From contig RMBW01000026.1 of the NCBI GenBank assembly GCA_004009845.1, positions 1 to 64,000 of the forward strand: a stretch of 64,000 bases of DNA, written 5' to 3'. The notes under the pieces are model-generated. The model was not told where the DNA came from and ran no database searches. It was given only the letters and a program-made list of their open reading frames with translations. Shown in pieces: positions 46,671-59,000 of the stretch; the stretch's first letter is position 1; each line of letters begins with the position of its first letter. The translations under genes were made by a program, and so were the position numbers. The stretch comes from Davidsoniella eucalypti (Eukaryota > Ascomycota > Sordariomycetes > Microascales > Ceratocystidaceae).

Positions 46671-46700
46671 TAGCTTTGTAGCTTTGTAGCTTTGTAGCTT
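46671..46700. repeat. 8-base tandem repeat, about 3.75 copies
   Basis: TAGCTTTG repeated three full times plus a partial copy; a minisatellite-like slippage tract in noncoding DNA. Confidence 0.65.
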
Positions 46701-48436
46701 CTGCTCTCGTATTTATCTGCCCAGACTGCTGTGGTCGCAAGCTAGGTGTGGATTCTTTGCATCCTATTGTTCCAAGCTCGAGTTCACAAGCTGCATATAA
46801 AACTATATTGTGGTGAGGCTAGAGTAGCATGTGATGGCGATGTAGCGATGTCCGTGCCTTGTATCTGGGATGGCAAATAATGATGGTAAGTCAGGTCGTG
46901 TTTGCTGTAGGGGACATGGTTTGTGTGGTATCCTGGTCGATGGCACTCTACATGTACACATACAACTGTATACAGTAGTTGTACCATCTGTGTTGGCAAG
47001 ACGATTATACACAGGCATAAAAACGCATCGAATGTAGAGAGCCGCTTATAGCTTTATAAGAAGCGTGGCAGTCCTTCTAGCGAGGCGATGTTCTTCCCAA
47101 TCCTAGAATGTTTGGAAAGGGAACCCATCCATGAACGATCGACACTTTGCGTGAAGATATGTAGTAACGATATTCCGTACTCCTAGTTTCTCCTGGAGGC
47201 TGAGCAGCCCGTCTTGACACCCTCTCACACAATATATCGTTATATCCCCACGAACAAGCCGCCAGACGACGGCTTTACCTCCCCTAGCAGACACGCGCTA
47301 TAGTATTCTCTGTACGACCGGCCGCGGCGACATTGTCCCCGACTCTAGAGCATAGAGGGGACAAAACGGGCTTATATTTCGAGCATCAGCGTCAGCATCT
47401 CGACGCCTAGCTGTGTTGCCAGTCAGCAGACTGGTAGTCAGTCAGAAAGATAGAGTAGTAAGTCAAGCATAATAAAATAAAAGTCGAGGACAGCAAGGAT
47501 ATTAGGCAACGAAAAGGAAAAAAACAAGCCCGCTCTTCTTTACCCCTCAACTGGCGATACATACTCGGTAAGAGCCGTTGGGTCAGAAAAGCTAGAGCAG
47601 TATTTATTTGTATGTTGTCCTGATTGTTGATTTGTGGCTCTGCTTGTTGGTCGCAATTTCCCTACATCGCGGCTGCCCAGGAAACTGCAATCTGTGGATT
47701 AAACAATAACGCTTAGTGTGCTCCATCAAAGGCTAACTTAGTACTAACAACCAACATAGAGACAGCTTTAAATCCCACTAGCTAGTCTTGTTTATCACGG
47801 CTGATATAGCGATTGCTTCAGCTTCCCCAGCTCTAAAATTGCGTCCGCAGCAACACACCGTGTCTGCTTTATTATTATTTTTCTTTTGTTAAATCTCGTC
47901 TTACCCCACCAATCTTGTCCTGATCTTCAGTTCTGCGGCCTCATTTGCCATCCCAGTTCCCATACCTTGTTGCGACTGAATTACCGGGCGTTTTACTCTT
48001 ATTATTGGTGCTGTCGCTCTGCTTTGAAGCTATCGAGCTGGCCTTCCACTGTCTGCCTTGGTGCGGATTTCACATTGTCCAGACCAACCACTGTGGCCAT
48101 CGCCTACTTACACGATCATCGCTACTACACAGAAAGTACACAGAAACACTGCCAGCCACGAATCTGCACCACAGCCCCGTCGCCTACCTCCATCTCCAGA
48201 CTGCCTACTGCTTCATACCGCGACATCTATTCATTCAATCATTCATCGGTGCAACAGTGCATACAGTCGCAGGTAGACGAGTCTGGCGGGCATTGCGTAT
48301 GTCTCCCGAAGTACTAACTAGTACCTGCAGCATCACAAGCCTAGCCAATATCAAACTGCTGAGCTGTTAGCTGCCAGGCTGTCTGCTCTCTACAATATTA
48401 GCTACGATTCCTTTGGTAGCCGCTTAAAACACATAC

Positions 48437-51430
48437 ATGATGGTGATGCAGTCCCAGACTGTCCTTTCGTCGCCTTTGCACTTTGAGCGACTCAGCTCTC
48501 CCGCCCTAAAACGCTCAGAAAACTTCCAGCGCCTCCTCGACTTAGAACGTCAGCTTATGGTAGGCCACTCATTCGTTCCCTGACTGAACGTCAAGGTCGC
48601 CCCAAATGACTCTCCTCCTCCTGCTCTTACGCCCTTGCATCCAGCCTGCTGCTCCCTGCAACAAAAAAACGGACAGAAAAAAAAAACAAGCCTCTGTTTC
48701 AACTCTGTTGTTAATCCATTGTCCATGTTATGCAAAATGCAGATACGCACGCTGCATCCTGAATGTTGGATGTCCAGTTTCACTGCCTTTACATGTACTT
48801 GTACTGTACAGCACAGCGGGGCAGAGGCACCAGCAATGCTGCCGTTCCATCCTGTGTTAATCCAGGCGAGCGGCATCTTTTTTTTTAGCCCATTCGTTCA
48901 TATCATAGCCCATATCAGCCTGCCCAGCTTGCACGGAGCATGAGGGGAGAGTCCGGGCCCCTCATCAACTTGATTCGCTGACATAATATTGCCTATATAG
49001 ACCGAAAGAATGCATTTGGGCTCGTATATGTCCCAGGAGCCATGGCCTCCCTTGGGCCAACACCATCGTTCTTCTTCGCACGCCACATCTCAAGCGATTC
49101 CTATTTCTAATTTTCATGAACGCCGTCGTAGCGTCGCCCATCCTCCCCTCTCATCTTCGCTTCCTCAAACCCTCACCCAAAGCTCTGGCTTTTCTCTCAC
49201 TGATCCTACTCCCACGGCCGCACTAGCACCAGGCCAGGACTACACTCAAGATCAAACTCATATACCCGCACCATCTACGCCATTATTCGACTCACCTGCC
49301 CACGATTCAGACTCGTCTATCTGCCAGTCTCCAAGCCGGGAGATTTACCGCCATAGAGAACAAGACCGCAAAAAGAAAGGGCAAAAGCACCACGGTCAAG
49401 AAAAGGCTGAAACTGGCGAGGTAAGGGCAACTCAACACCATCAGTCAAAGCCCGCAAGATTGTCTAAGCCTCCACCATCTGCATCCAAGACTCCATATCT
49501 ACACTTTGAAAAGACCCCCGGCATTGTCTCTAGAACATCGGTGGCCTCTGACAGCGCCCGTCCTGGCCGTGAGCAAACTAGACGCGATTCTTCAAGGCCA
49601 CGCAGTCGCTCTCGTTCCATTGCCGACAGAATTCGGTCTTCTTTCGATCTTTCCCACCTTCACAGAGATCGATCGTCTACCATGACATCTGACATCTCCA
49701 TTCCTCTCTCGTCTACCCCATCAGACCTTCAAATTCCTGTCACCGATCTCAGTGGCCCGGAGCCCAGGATCATTGAAAACCCAGGAATGTGTCGGTCTTA
49801 TAGGGAACCAAATCGCCTTATTAAAGCCGACTACAAAAAGCGACAGTCTGCCACCCCATCTCTTGTCTCTGAGGAGCCTCGTGGCCGTCGCAGAACACAA
49901 GATCAAGATAAAACAAAGCGCATTTCTTTCCTCGGCTGGAAACGCGACGCATCAAGTTCCAAACATCGCCCATCCGCCTCAGACTCCGCTGTCATGTCTA
50001 CCCCTCAATCTCAGACCGGTTCTCCTTCTATCACGTTCGATTTCCTCGATGGATTCAATCAACCTCATTGTTCTCCAGATCTTGACCTCAAGAATCCTCG
50101 ATCACCACAAAGCCTTCAGTTGACAGGAACCAGAGCGAGCATCGCTGAGTTCTATGCGCTTGATCCACACAGCTCATTGCCTCCTAAATTGACATCTGTG
50201 ATAGCTCCAGCTCCTACAGTTACCATCGTCGCCCCTCTTGAGGATTCCAAGAAACAAGATGCCAACAAGAAAGCTTCACCCAAACAACCTCGTCGTGGGT
50301 TTAGAGATGCTGCCCGTGCGGCGTTTCGCAGATCCATGTCTAGGCCACCCCCAGAAGAGGAAGCTAGCTATAGCAAGCACGGCATTGGTAGCACAAGCCA
50401 AGGACACCGCACCATGACATCACTGCCAATTTCATCGCCCATCACGGACTTATCTACTCCGAATGCTTTAAACCTACCTATAGTTCCTACTCCTGCCAGC
50501 CTTCAAGCATCAAAAACTACCGGTGCCCTCGGAACGCCTGAAAAGGTTCAGAGTTACAGCAATTTGCCTCCACCTGTGCCTTCCATAAACAGTAGCTGGT
50601 CTTTCAACAATGCGGCACTACGGTCTACTGCGAGTCACGGTCATCTTGGCGTTCCATCTCCCGAAACCGATGCATTTGCAATCCCTCGCAAAAGCTCACG
50701 TAGACAGCGAGTGCGCCAATCCCGTCTCACAACAAGTCATATGAAGGACATCGATTCTGCCAACGAATCCGACTCCGCCGGGCCCCGTACCCCGTGTGAA
50801 TCTATAAGATCTATTCAACAAAACGCCAAGTTCCGTGGTCATTCGCCACAGATACGGTCTGACTTGAGCGATGGAGGATTTGTCGAAAGAACCAGTGACC
50901 ACCCCGATCTCAACCACCATGGTAGTTTCACTGCAGAGCAGAACAGTCCTCAGAAAACAGGCTACCCACTGCCTCTACGTTACGGTCGAGGTGTCCCCCC
51001 TGCCATCAAATCCTTACAAAGAGATGCTCAAATCCGAATTCCGTCACCTTACGGCACACTCTCACCTTATGATGACGAGTCCATGTCTGAGTCGCAGTTG
51101 AGTTCAATCGAGACCCCGATGTCATCAGTCACATCATCTAAGGATATATCAACTCGCGAGTCTTTATCGCCTATCTCTCAGACAGCTTCTGAGCAAATCA
51201 AAGATATACATGGTATGCCAGACCCATTGGCCAAGACACTTGTTCAGTGCTGCCATTGTAAGTTCTACCATGATATGCCAAGCTCGATGTATAAACGCAT
51301 GTCTATCTCAAGCCATAAGACCGAATCACGAGCCATTGGTGTCGGATGCCCGTGGTGTCAACATAACATGATTACTAGCTGCTGTGCTGGTTACACGGCC
51401 ACGGTACATCTCAAGGAGAAGCTACACTAA
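48437..51430 (+). CDS. Disordered protein with conserved Cys-rich C-terminus, function unknown
   Basis: Two exons, 48437-48559 and 49001-51430, for 850 residues. The 441-base intron (donor GTAGGC, branch CTGAC, acceptor TATATAG) is unusually long for this window. The first exon codes for a short N-terminal segment ending SENFQRLLDLERQLM; the junction is phase 0 and continues TERMHLGSYMSQ. If exon 1 is not used, translation could start at the ATG at 49010. The long middle is low-complexity, rich in Ser, Pro, Arg and Thr, with basic patches such as RPRSRSRSIADRIRSSFDLS and many SP/TP sites. The last about 65 residues are unlike the rest: CCHCKFYHDMPSSMYKRM, then GCPWCQHNMITSCC and AGYTATVHLKEKLH, a probable zinc-binding or disulphide module seen at the C-terminus of related fungal proteins. 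No enzymatic function can be assigned. Confidence 0.8.
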
Positions 51431-52537
51431 AGTACAACTCTTGATAATACGGTCTTGAATTTCACGTACCTTTTTTTCTTCTTCATTTTTATGTCCTTGA
51501 CGTATTCAGCCATCTACTGTTCTATCTATTCTATTTCATCGTGACATTTACTAGTATCAGGGTTTGTACTTTCATCTAGCTGTTTATGTTTTGGCATAAC
51601 ACTTTTATGCGATCTCCGGCTTGGTTTGATAATTTGGTACGAGCACATTTGAATGAGTTGCTATATTCTGGAGGTTATGATCTCACCTTAATAATATTAA
51701 TTGAGGTCTCTTTCGAGACTCAATAACCTACCAATAAAATATATATTTTCGTTAAAAACATATCCCCCAATTTTGTCATCATTAATAATACGAGTGGAAT
51801 GAACATGTAAACTCATCGAGACGAAAAATATTGTTAGGGTTAGCATAGTACGATTGTCCAGTGCTAAAATACATGCAGTATTACGATAAAAGAATGTATT
51901 TGTAATGCGTGAAAAAATGAAGCTTGCATTGCAAACTTTGTTTTTGTATATTAAATGGACGACATATGGTCTTGTATCTACATGTGTATGTACATATTTT
52001 GTAAATGTCAATTCAATTCACTGGCATGTGTTGCCAATGCAATGACCTCCACTTGCAACTTGGAGGTTTCAGTGGATATTTTGTAGTACATCCAAGATTA
52101 ACAGAGCAGAATAGCAGCATCGCGGCATTGGCCTAGCAAAAGGTACACGCGACGCGTGACCTCCTTGTACCCTTTAACGTGAGATAAACTGCAAGGTACA
52201 AGAAGCGACGATTACCAGAAGTAGCTAACCCAACTATTGTCTTTTAATCACAATAGCTTCCGAGTTGGAGAAATTAACGTTATACAAATCAGTTAGACCT
52301 CCAACATTATAGAACCCGAATCAGGCGCAGCTACCCTCTAACAAACAAGAGAGGGGGAGCCGGACTATCCCAACGACAATTACACCAGGACGTCAAAAAA
52401 GCACCATATCAAGCCCTTTCAATTGACTCTTTTTTTCCTTTTTTCTTTTCCTATTGTTGACATTTATTTTTTATTTTTCGACACGCGACCCAAACCAGCA
52501 TTTTGCGATTTGGAAATTTATTTCTGCTCAATTGAGA
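51431..52537. other. Intergenic region upstream of the SAS4 gene
   Basis: 1.1 kb with no gene. A telobox lies at 51834 and a 7-bp inverted repeat (ACCTCCA/TGGAGGT) near 52049. The last 100 bases are T-rich and probably the leader of the SAS4-domain gene. Confidence 0.5.
51834..51841 (-). promoter_or_regulatory. Telobox (TTAGGGTT)
   Basis: Exact reverse telobox followed by AG (TTAGGGTTAG) about 700 bases upstream of the SAS4-domain gene. Confidence 0.3.
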
Positions 52538-54950
52538 ATGGCAACGACAACCTCAAGAGCTCAACGAGCCGATAATATTATTGCACCAAGTGCGCGATCG
52601 CGTTCTCATCCTCTCCAAGCTCGCAGTACCAGTAGCGGTGTGAACCTGGATATTCGGCGGGCCTTTGCTGTAGCAGCAGCTGCAGCCCAAGCGAAAGCTC
52701 AATCAAAGGTGCCAAATCAGCAGCAGAATCAGCAACCACAGCATCAACAACAGCTCCCATCTCCGCCATCACATCACGATTCAATCAAAAAGCCAACAAT
52801 TTCATCAGTTCCATCCGAAACATCGTCTCATTCATCGCCAAAAGCTGTAATTTTTCGTGACACTTGCAGTGGTGTTTCCCCCCTAGCCAACAGCCCCCAG
52901 CAGCAAAAACGCGGCGTGGATTTGGAGGCCCTGGCCGCACCGCTAAAGAAACGCCGTCAGAATTCAGTGGGCTATAATACTGGCATTGACACTGAAACTG
53001 AATCCCCTAGCGCTAAAAGAACTGTCTCCAGCAGCTTTTCGCGTCACCAAAACCACACGCAAACCCAGCTAAATTTCCAGCAGCAACAACACCAACCACA
53101 ACAGGCTCAGCGCCACTCTCAAAATTCGCAACAGCTGCAGTTTCAGCAACTGCCACAGCCACATCAGGTGCAAAATTCTTCTCCATCGATAGCAGACACT
53201 GCTACGCCCGCACAAATCTGCAGTGCTTCTAGCGCGTCACTTTCCACCACACCGGGGATAACTATCGCGTCACCGACCACTACCACAACCCTAGAATCTC
53301 GGTCAACGCAACACCATCACCAATTGAAAAATACTTCTTTGCCCACTCCACCAGAGTCGTCGGAATATAAAGACGCTCGGAAACCATCCTTTGCTGTCCA
53401 GACAACACCTTGCAAAAACAGCACTAGCAGTAGCACTACCGCACATAGCTCATTGGTCGCAAACCTTGCTTGTCCACCACCATCGTCTCCGCCTACTACT
53501 ACTGCACACCCTTCTGTAATTGTTGAAGCCGCAGCCATAGTAGCAACACGTGCATCAAAACTCGGAGGTGGCGACGTGGTCGCCAAAGCGAAGACCAAGA
53601 CTACTAGCACCAGTCTTCCTTCACGACCGAGTCGCAAACAGAACAACGGTGCTGATGTTGATGATCTTGTCGATGCCAAGACGACTCTCCCAGATGCGTC
53701 AAAGACTAAGTCAAAAACCGGGGTGAAACCCGAAGATCCATCTGTGCAGAAATTAACCACTAATTCAGCTACGGGAACCACCGAACCTCAAGAGTCCGGT
53801 GGACGAAAGCTACGCTCACAAGAAGCCACAAAGTTTAAAAGTGATTTGGCATCTTACTTTCCAGAGTATGATGTTATCATCGGCAATGTGCCGAAGGAAG
53901 AAAGTGAGTAAATGCCCGTTTCTTACACGTAACATCGTTATACCAACCTTTTATCTAGATATACTGGACTACGACACTCAGCTAGTCATTGAAGGCAATG
54001 ACTATGAATCATCGTTTCCTATAGCAACATTCACCGATGAAACATTTACAGATCCGCTAGAAGTTGAGATAATAGACTTTAGCGAGCTGGTAATGTCAAA
54101 TGTCGAGGAAGATCCACTTCCCAATACAGTTTATGAAGATGCCCATAGAAAGGCAGAACGACAGGAAAAGACCGTCCGGAATACGGAACGTTGTCGGGCT
54201 CAACATGAACGTGACTTAGTGGCACGCATCCTTGACTCTCTTCAAGGACCTGACTGGCTAAAGGCATTGGGTGTCACAGGTATCAGCGAGGACAGAAAGA
54301 AGTCATTTATACCAGCTCGTGAATACTTTATCCGAAGTTGCGAGGCTGTACTTGAAAAATTCCGACAATGGAGCTTAGAAGAAAAGCGGAGGAAAGCTGA
54401 ACGAGAAAAGGGAAACAGCTCACAGTTTACTGGATTTCCTGCTCTCTTGAGGGACCGCAATTCTCATACCGAGGAAGCAGGTTCTGCAACTTCAGCTAAT
54501 TCCAAGCATAGCACCCATACAGGCGGGGGAGATGGCGGTGACCTTAAGAGTGTCGCTACTTCATTGTCCTCTAGTGACCCTGATACTTCGGTCGCCAAAC
54601 AACTCCAAGAGGAAGCACTCGCAGCCGAGCGTAGCCATCGCGGGAAGAAGCGCAAAGAACATCCGGGAAACATTGAGGTGCTAGCAAAGCGTCAAGCTAG
54701 TCCCATGCTTCCAACGCCACCGCTGGCTCCCGTGAAAGAGATCACAACTTTCTTTGCGAAACGCCATGAACGTGATGCTGCTGTTAATCGCCATAGGAGA
54801 GGCGGACGCAACATCTTAGCTTTCGGCGTTCCTCTTCCCGAGATAAACAAACAGGATTTCGAAATACCCGAATGCTTAATGGGTGAAGATGTGACGGAAC
54901 TTCGGAAAGGTTTCAAAGACGGAGATATCCAGGGTGCTGCTGATATTTGA
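52538..54950 (+). CDS. SAS4-domain protein (silencing / histone acetylation complex)
   Basis: Predicted nuclear chromatin protein, 785 residues. Two exons, 52538-53903 and 53959-54950; the 55-base intron has donor GTGAGT, and the join reads VPKEENILDYDTQLV. The start is the ATG at 52538; the frame extends further upstream only from a non-ATG codon. The N-terminal about 430 residues are low-complexity, Gln- and His-rich (QQQQHQPQQ-type runs) with many Ser/Thr. The domain at about 516-603 has the SAS4 features: GPDWLKALGVTGISEDRKK, REYFIRSCEAVLEKFRQW and EEKRRKAERE. In yeast, Sas4 is the scaffold of the SAS complex (Sas2-Sas4-Sas5) that acetylates histone H4 Lys16 and affects silencing; orthology rests on this domain only. 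It lies upstream of TAF2 on the same strand. Confidence 0.82.
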
Positions 54951-56025
54951 AGTAGGTTGGTGTTTACTTTTATCACGAGGGAACTAATGCCTCGGATTTG
55001 GGGTATTGTCTTATTTTTGCTGCTAGGTTTTGTCTTTTTATCATCTATTCTAACGGTCGGCGTTGCTTGGTATTTGGGGCGTTCTATTCGGATGTAGTAC
55101 TTGCATAAATATGGAATATGGGTATTTAATGATATAAAATATCACAGGAAGAATATTTAAGTTGCATGGCTTGCATGTATGTGCAATATTGGCCTTCGAT
55201 TATGCTCAAAATTTGCTCGTAAATATTTTTGTAAAAAGACCGTGATCTTGTCCTAATGTCGAACTGACTGAGGCACAACTAGCAGCCTTTTGATATTGCC
55301 TCTGGATTATCTGCCAACCCCACCATACTAAACGCGGTGTTATCGCTGGTATTGGGGGACAGTCGTTAAAAGTGGAGCCCTTAGTCAGCAAGGTGGTGGG
55401 TTTTGACGCGACCAAGGCTTTCATTCTTGAGTGTATTTGCATTGTAGTTTCTTTTCGCCTGCCAGGAAAATAACCCAGGCGAATAACTTTTGTCGACGTC
55501 GAGGCTTTTCACATATTTTTTTCTTGCGAAACTGGCTTCTACAAACCGGCTCTTTCCACGGCACCGACGATCACGATCCGAGCCTCGCCTGGCAATTTTC
55601 TGAAGCTCTAGCTATCCGTATTTGTTTCTTTATTCTTTTTTATTTTCTATTCTCCCTCACCACGCGACAGCTAGTCCTTGCCTCTTTTTTGCTTTGCTTT
55701 CTGCCGCCTGCTCAGCCTTGCGCTTCGCGATCGAAGTTGCAAACTAGACCAACGACGAATTTCCCAAACGCACACCTGTTTCCCGGCTGCTCGCTAGCCC
55801 TCTACTCTCTATAGCTAGCTTTCTCCACGTGTTTCTAGCGCTATGAGCGCTGTGCTGTTGCTGCGGCTACCTCCGTCCTCCTGAACTCCCCTCTCTGGAG
55901 CTCAAGTCGCTAGCGAGATCTTCTTCATCCGCCACACCCACCCGCCCTACGCAGTCCTCACTTGACGCCCCGATATCCCGTGCCAGTGCCTGTCTGTCAC
56001 TGAAGCCTTCTCACATCCGCCCAGC
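54951..56025. other. Intergenic region upstream of TAF2
   Basis: 1.1 kb without a gene. From about 55430 the + strand is pyrimidine-rich and probably the promoter/leader of TAF2. No element beyond CT-rich tracts was recognised. Confidence 0.5.
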
Positions 56026-59000
56026 ATGCAGCCTGTCGTCTTGAATACCGACTATCCGCAATCCTACAATCCCCTTGACGATGGCACGCTACCCGACGTT
56101 AAGGAAATGGACGCTTTGCCGTATTCCTTCAGTAGACAGGAAGTTTACATCGATGTCGACTTTCGAAATCGCTCGGTCTCTGGCGTGTCTGAAATTTGGT
56201 TCACTACGTGGGACTCCAACAACCTTCCTGATATCCGCATAGACGCCCGCCAATGCGACATCGACGTTGAGAACGTCACCATCGAGATCTTGCGAGACGG
56301 CCAAAGGCTAAAACCTGTGCCAGTAGCTGCCACTTACAATGACCCATACGCGCTTCTCGACTACCCCGAAAGCTATGACTGGAAGGCCGGTAACCACGAC
56401 CTGCGCAAACTACGTATGACGCCCCTCATCCAGACCCGAAACTACGACTATACAGCAGAGAATCGCGACTTCTATGAATATCGCCCCCTGGACGGCGCTC
56501 TGAAAGTCAAGCTCACCAAGGACCTGTTCACCAGCCAACGGAAACCTACCTTGATCAAAATTAAGACATCTGTATCAGAACCTACTTCCGAAATCGAGCA
56601 CCATGATTTCGTTCTATCTATCCCGTTCAAAACCACCAAGATCCGAGACGGCTATCAGTTCGTTGGTGTTGAAGAGGGTGACGCAAGATATCCTCACATG
56701 TACACGCGCCACTCCTCAGAGCCGGGTATACCATCCTCAATTTTCCCTTGCATCGACGATCCTGGTACCCTATGCGACTGGAAGATACATGTCAAATGCC
56801 CGAAGACTCTGGGTCTTGCTTTGAAGCCAACTGACCCCACGGCTGTCGAGGACGACTGGCGCTACAACAACCTTACCGACGAAGACAAGCTGTTAGACAT
56901 GAATGTCGTTTGCACAGGCTCAATGACAGATCAAATCGACGACCCTAACGACGAAACAAAATACACTACTTCCTTCTCTACCGAGCCTCGTTCTGTCTCC
57001 GCCGATAAAGTTGCCTTTGCTGTTGGGCCTTTCGAACATGTCGATCTTTGGACACAGTTCCGTACAGAAGAAGACGACGACAAGATGGGCATTAGTGCCC
57101 TGCGAGTCCATGGTTTCTGTTTGCCAGGCCGTGCTGACGAAGTGCGCAATACTTGTGCGCCAATGACGATGGCTGCCGATTTCTTGGCTCTGAACTTTTC
57201 AGTGTTTCCTTACGAATCCTTCAAGATGTGCTTCGTTGACGATTTGATACCAGACGTCTTGCCCGAGTGCTCATTGTCCTTCATCAGCAATCGATTATTA
57301 TATTCCGAAGATATCATCGATACGGAGATTACGACAACCGAGAAGCTAGTTTTCAGTTTGGCCTCACAATGGAGCGGAATTCAACTTGTTCCAAATACAC
57401 GCAGCGACCACTGGATCACTGTTGGTATCGCCTGGTTCATGACTGATCTTTTCATGCGGAGGCTTTGCGGGAACAATGACCACCGTTTCCGTATAAAAGC
57501 AGCTGTGGACCGGCTAGTTGAGATTGACGTTGATAGGCCATCTCTAGCAGAGCTGGGACGTTATCTACACCTGGGAACTTTCGAACAGGAGTTCCTACAG
57601 CTCAAGTCCCGTCTTGTCATGTTTGTGCTCGACAAGCGGTTGATCAAAGCATCTGGAGGCTCAACGGGTTTGACACGAATTATGTCTCGTTTGCTTCTGA
57701 AAGCTAGATTGGATAGTCATCACAATGACAAGATAGTTAGTACTGAAGGTTTCCGAAAGATTTGTGAGAAGCAGGGACGTACAAAACTCGAAGCCTTTTG
57801 GAAGGAATGGATCTTTGGTACTGGCTGTCCCAAGCTGGAGGTGACGCCACGCTTTAATAAGAAGCGTCTCTGTGTCGAGATGACCATTCGTCAAACACAC
57901 GCATCTGCAGATGAGCCCTCCAAGTTCCTTCAAAAAGAGGAGTTCTTACGTGTGCTACTTGAAGCGCGCAATGGTGTCGAGAAAGAGCCTTCGCCACATA
58001 TGTTCACCGGCCCCATCACAATTCGTATTCACGAGGCTGACGGCACGCCATACGAACATATTGTCGAGATCAGAGACGACACCGGTACGAAACGTGCGAC
58101 CAAGTTTGAGATTCCTTATAACACAAAGTATAAGAGACTCAAGCGCACTCGCCGTATGAAGGAGAAGCACAACAATGCCGGGAAAGACGAAAATGCAGAC
58201 AACGACGCTGAAGTGCTACTCTATTCTCTGGGCGATACCCTTCAAACGCCCGCCGAAGCCGAGACGTTTATGCTTCGTGAATGGGACGAAGCAACCGAGC
58301 GGCAAATGGATTCCGAGTCCTACGAATGGATCCGTATGGACACAGATTTTGAATGGATTGGCTTCATTCGCACTAACATGCCTGGCTACATGTACATCTC
58401 TCAATTGCAGCAAGATAGAGATGTTGTTGCGCAAGAAGACACCCTGCTCTACATTCGTCGCGAGCGTCCTCATCCTGTCGCCTCGACATTCCTCGTCCGT
58501 ACTCTGATGGACACTCGCTACTTCCATGGCATCCGCACTATGGCCGCGCAGTTACTTCAGCTACAAGCCACTGAGCAGACCGACATGCGAGGCATGGTTC
58601 AGTTGATGCAGGCCTTCAAACACTTCTTCTGCTACCCTGGCACTACGTCACCTAAGCCAAACGACTTTTCGAACAAGCAGCAGTATCACGTGCAGAAGAC
58701 TATACCTGAGGCTCTGTCGCGGGTGCGTGATAAGCGTGGAAAGTGCCCATGTGAGGTGCAGAACTTTCTTCTAGACTTGTTGTTATACAATAACAACTCT
58801 GACAACGAGTATTCGGATCATTTATATGTTTCCATACTGATTACCTCTCTTGCTACCTCCCTTGTCCCAGAAAAGCCTACACAAGATGCCTTCTACATAA
58901 GATCCACGGAAGATGATGAGCAGGACAAGGACGAGAAGGCTATTCTTTCGCGAGCATTGGAGCAGATCAACCGGTTCCAACGCATGGATGAGTGGACTAA

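Larger units (their letters stand above)
44026..48436. other. 4.4-kb gene-poor region
   Basis: No gene supported. It contains the short tandem repeats and palindromes at 44892, 45262, 45915 and 46671. The last about 550 bases (47.88-48.43 kb) are pyrimidine-rich and carry two overlapping plus-strand frames that begin without an ATG context I trust; I read them as leader/promoter of the following gene. Confidence 0.5.

Noticed and set aside
47886..48370. Two overlapping plus-strand frames of about 140 codons
   Set aside because: Pyrimidine-rich sequence directly upstream of a real gene; better read as promoter/leader.
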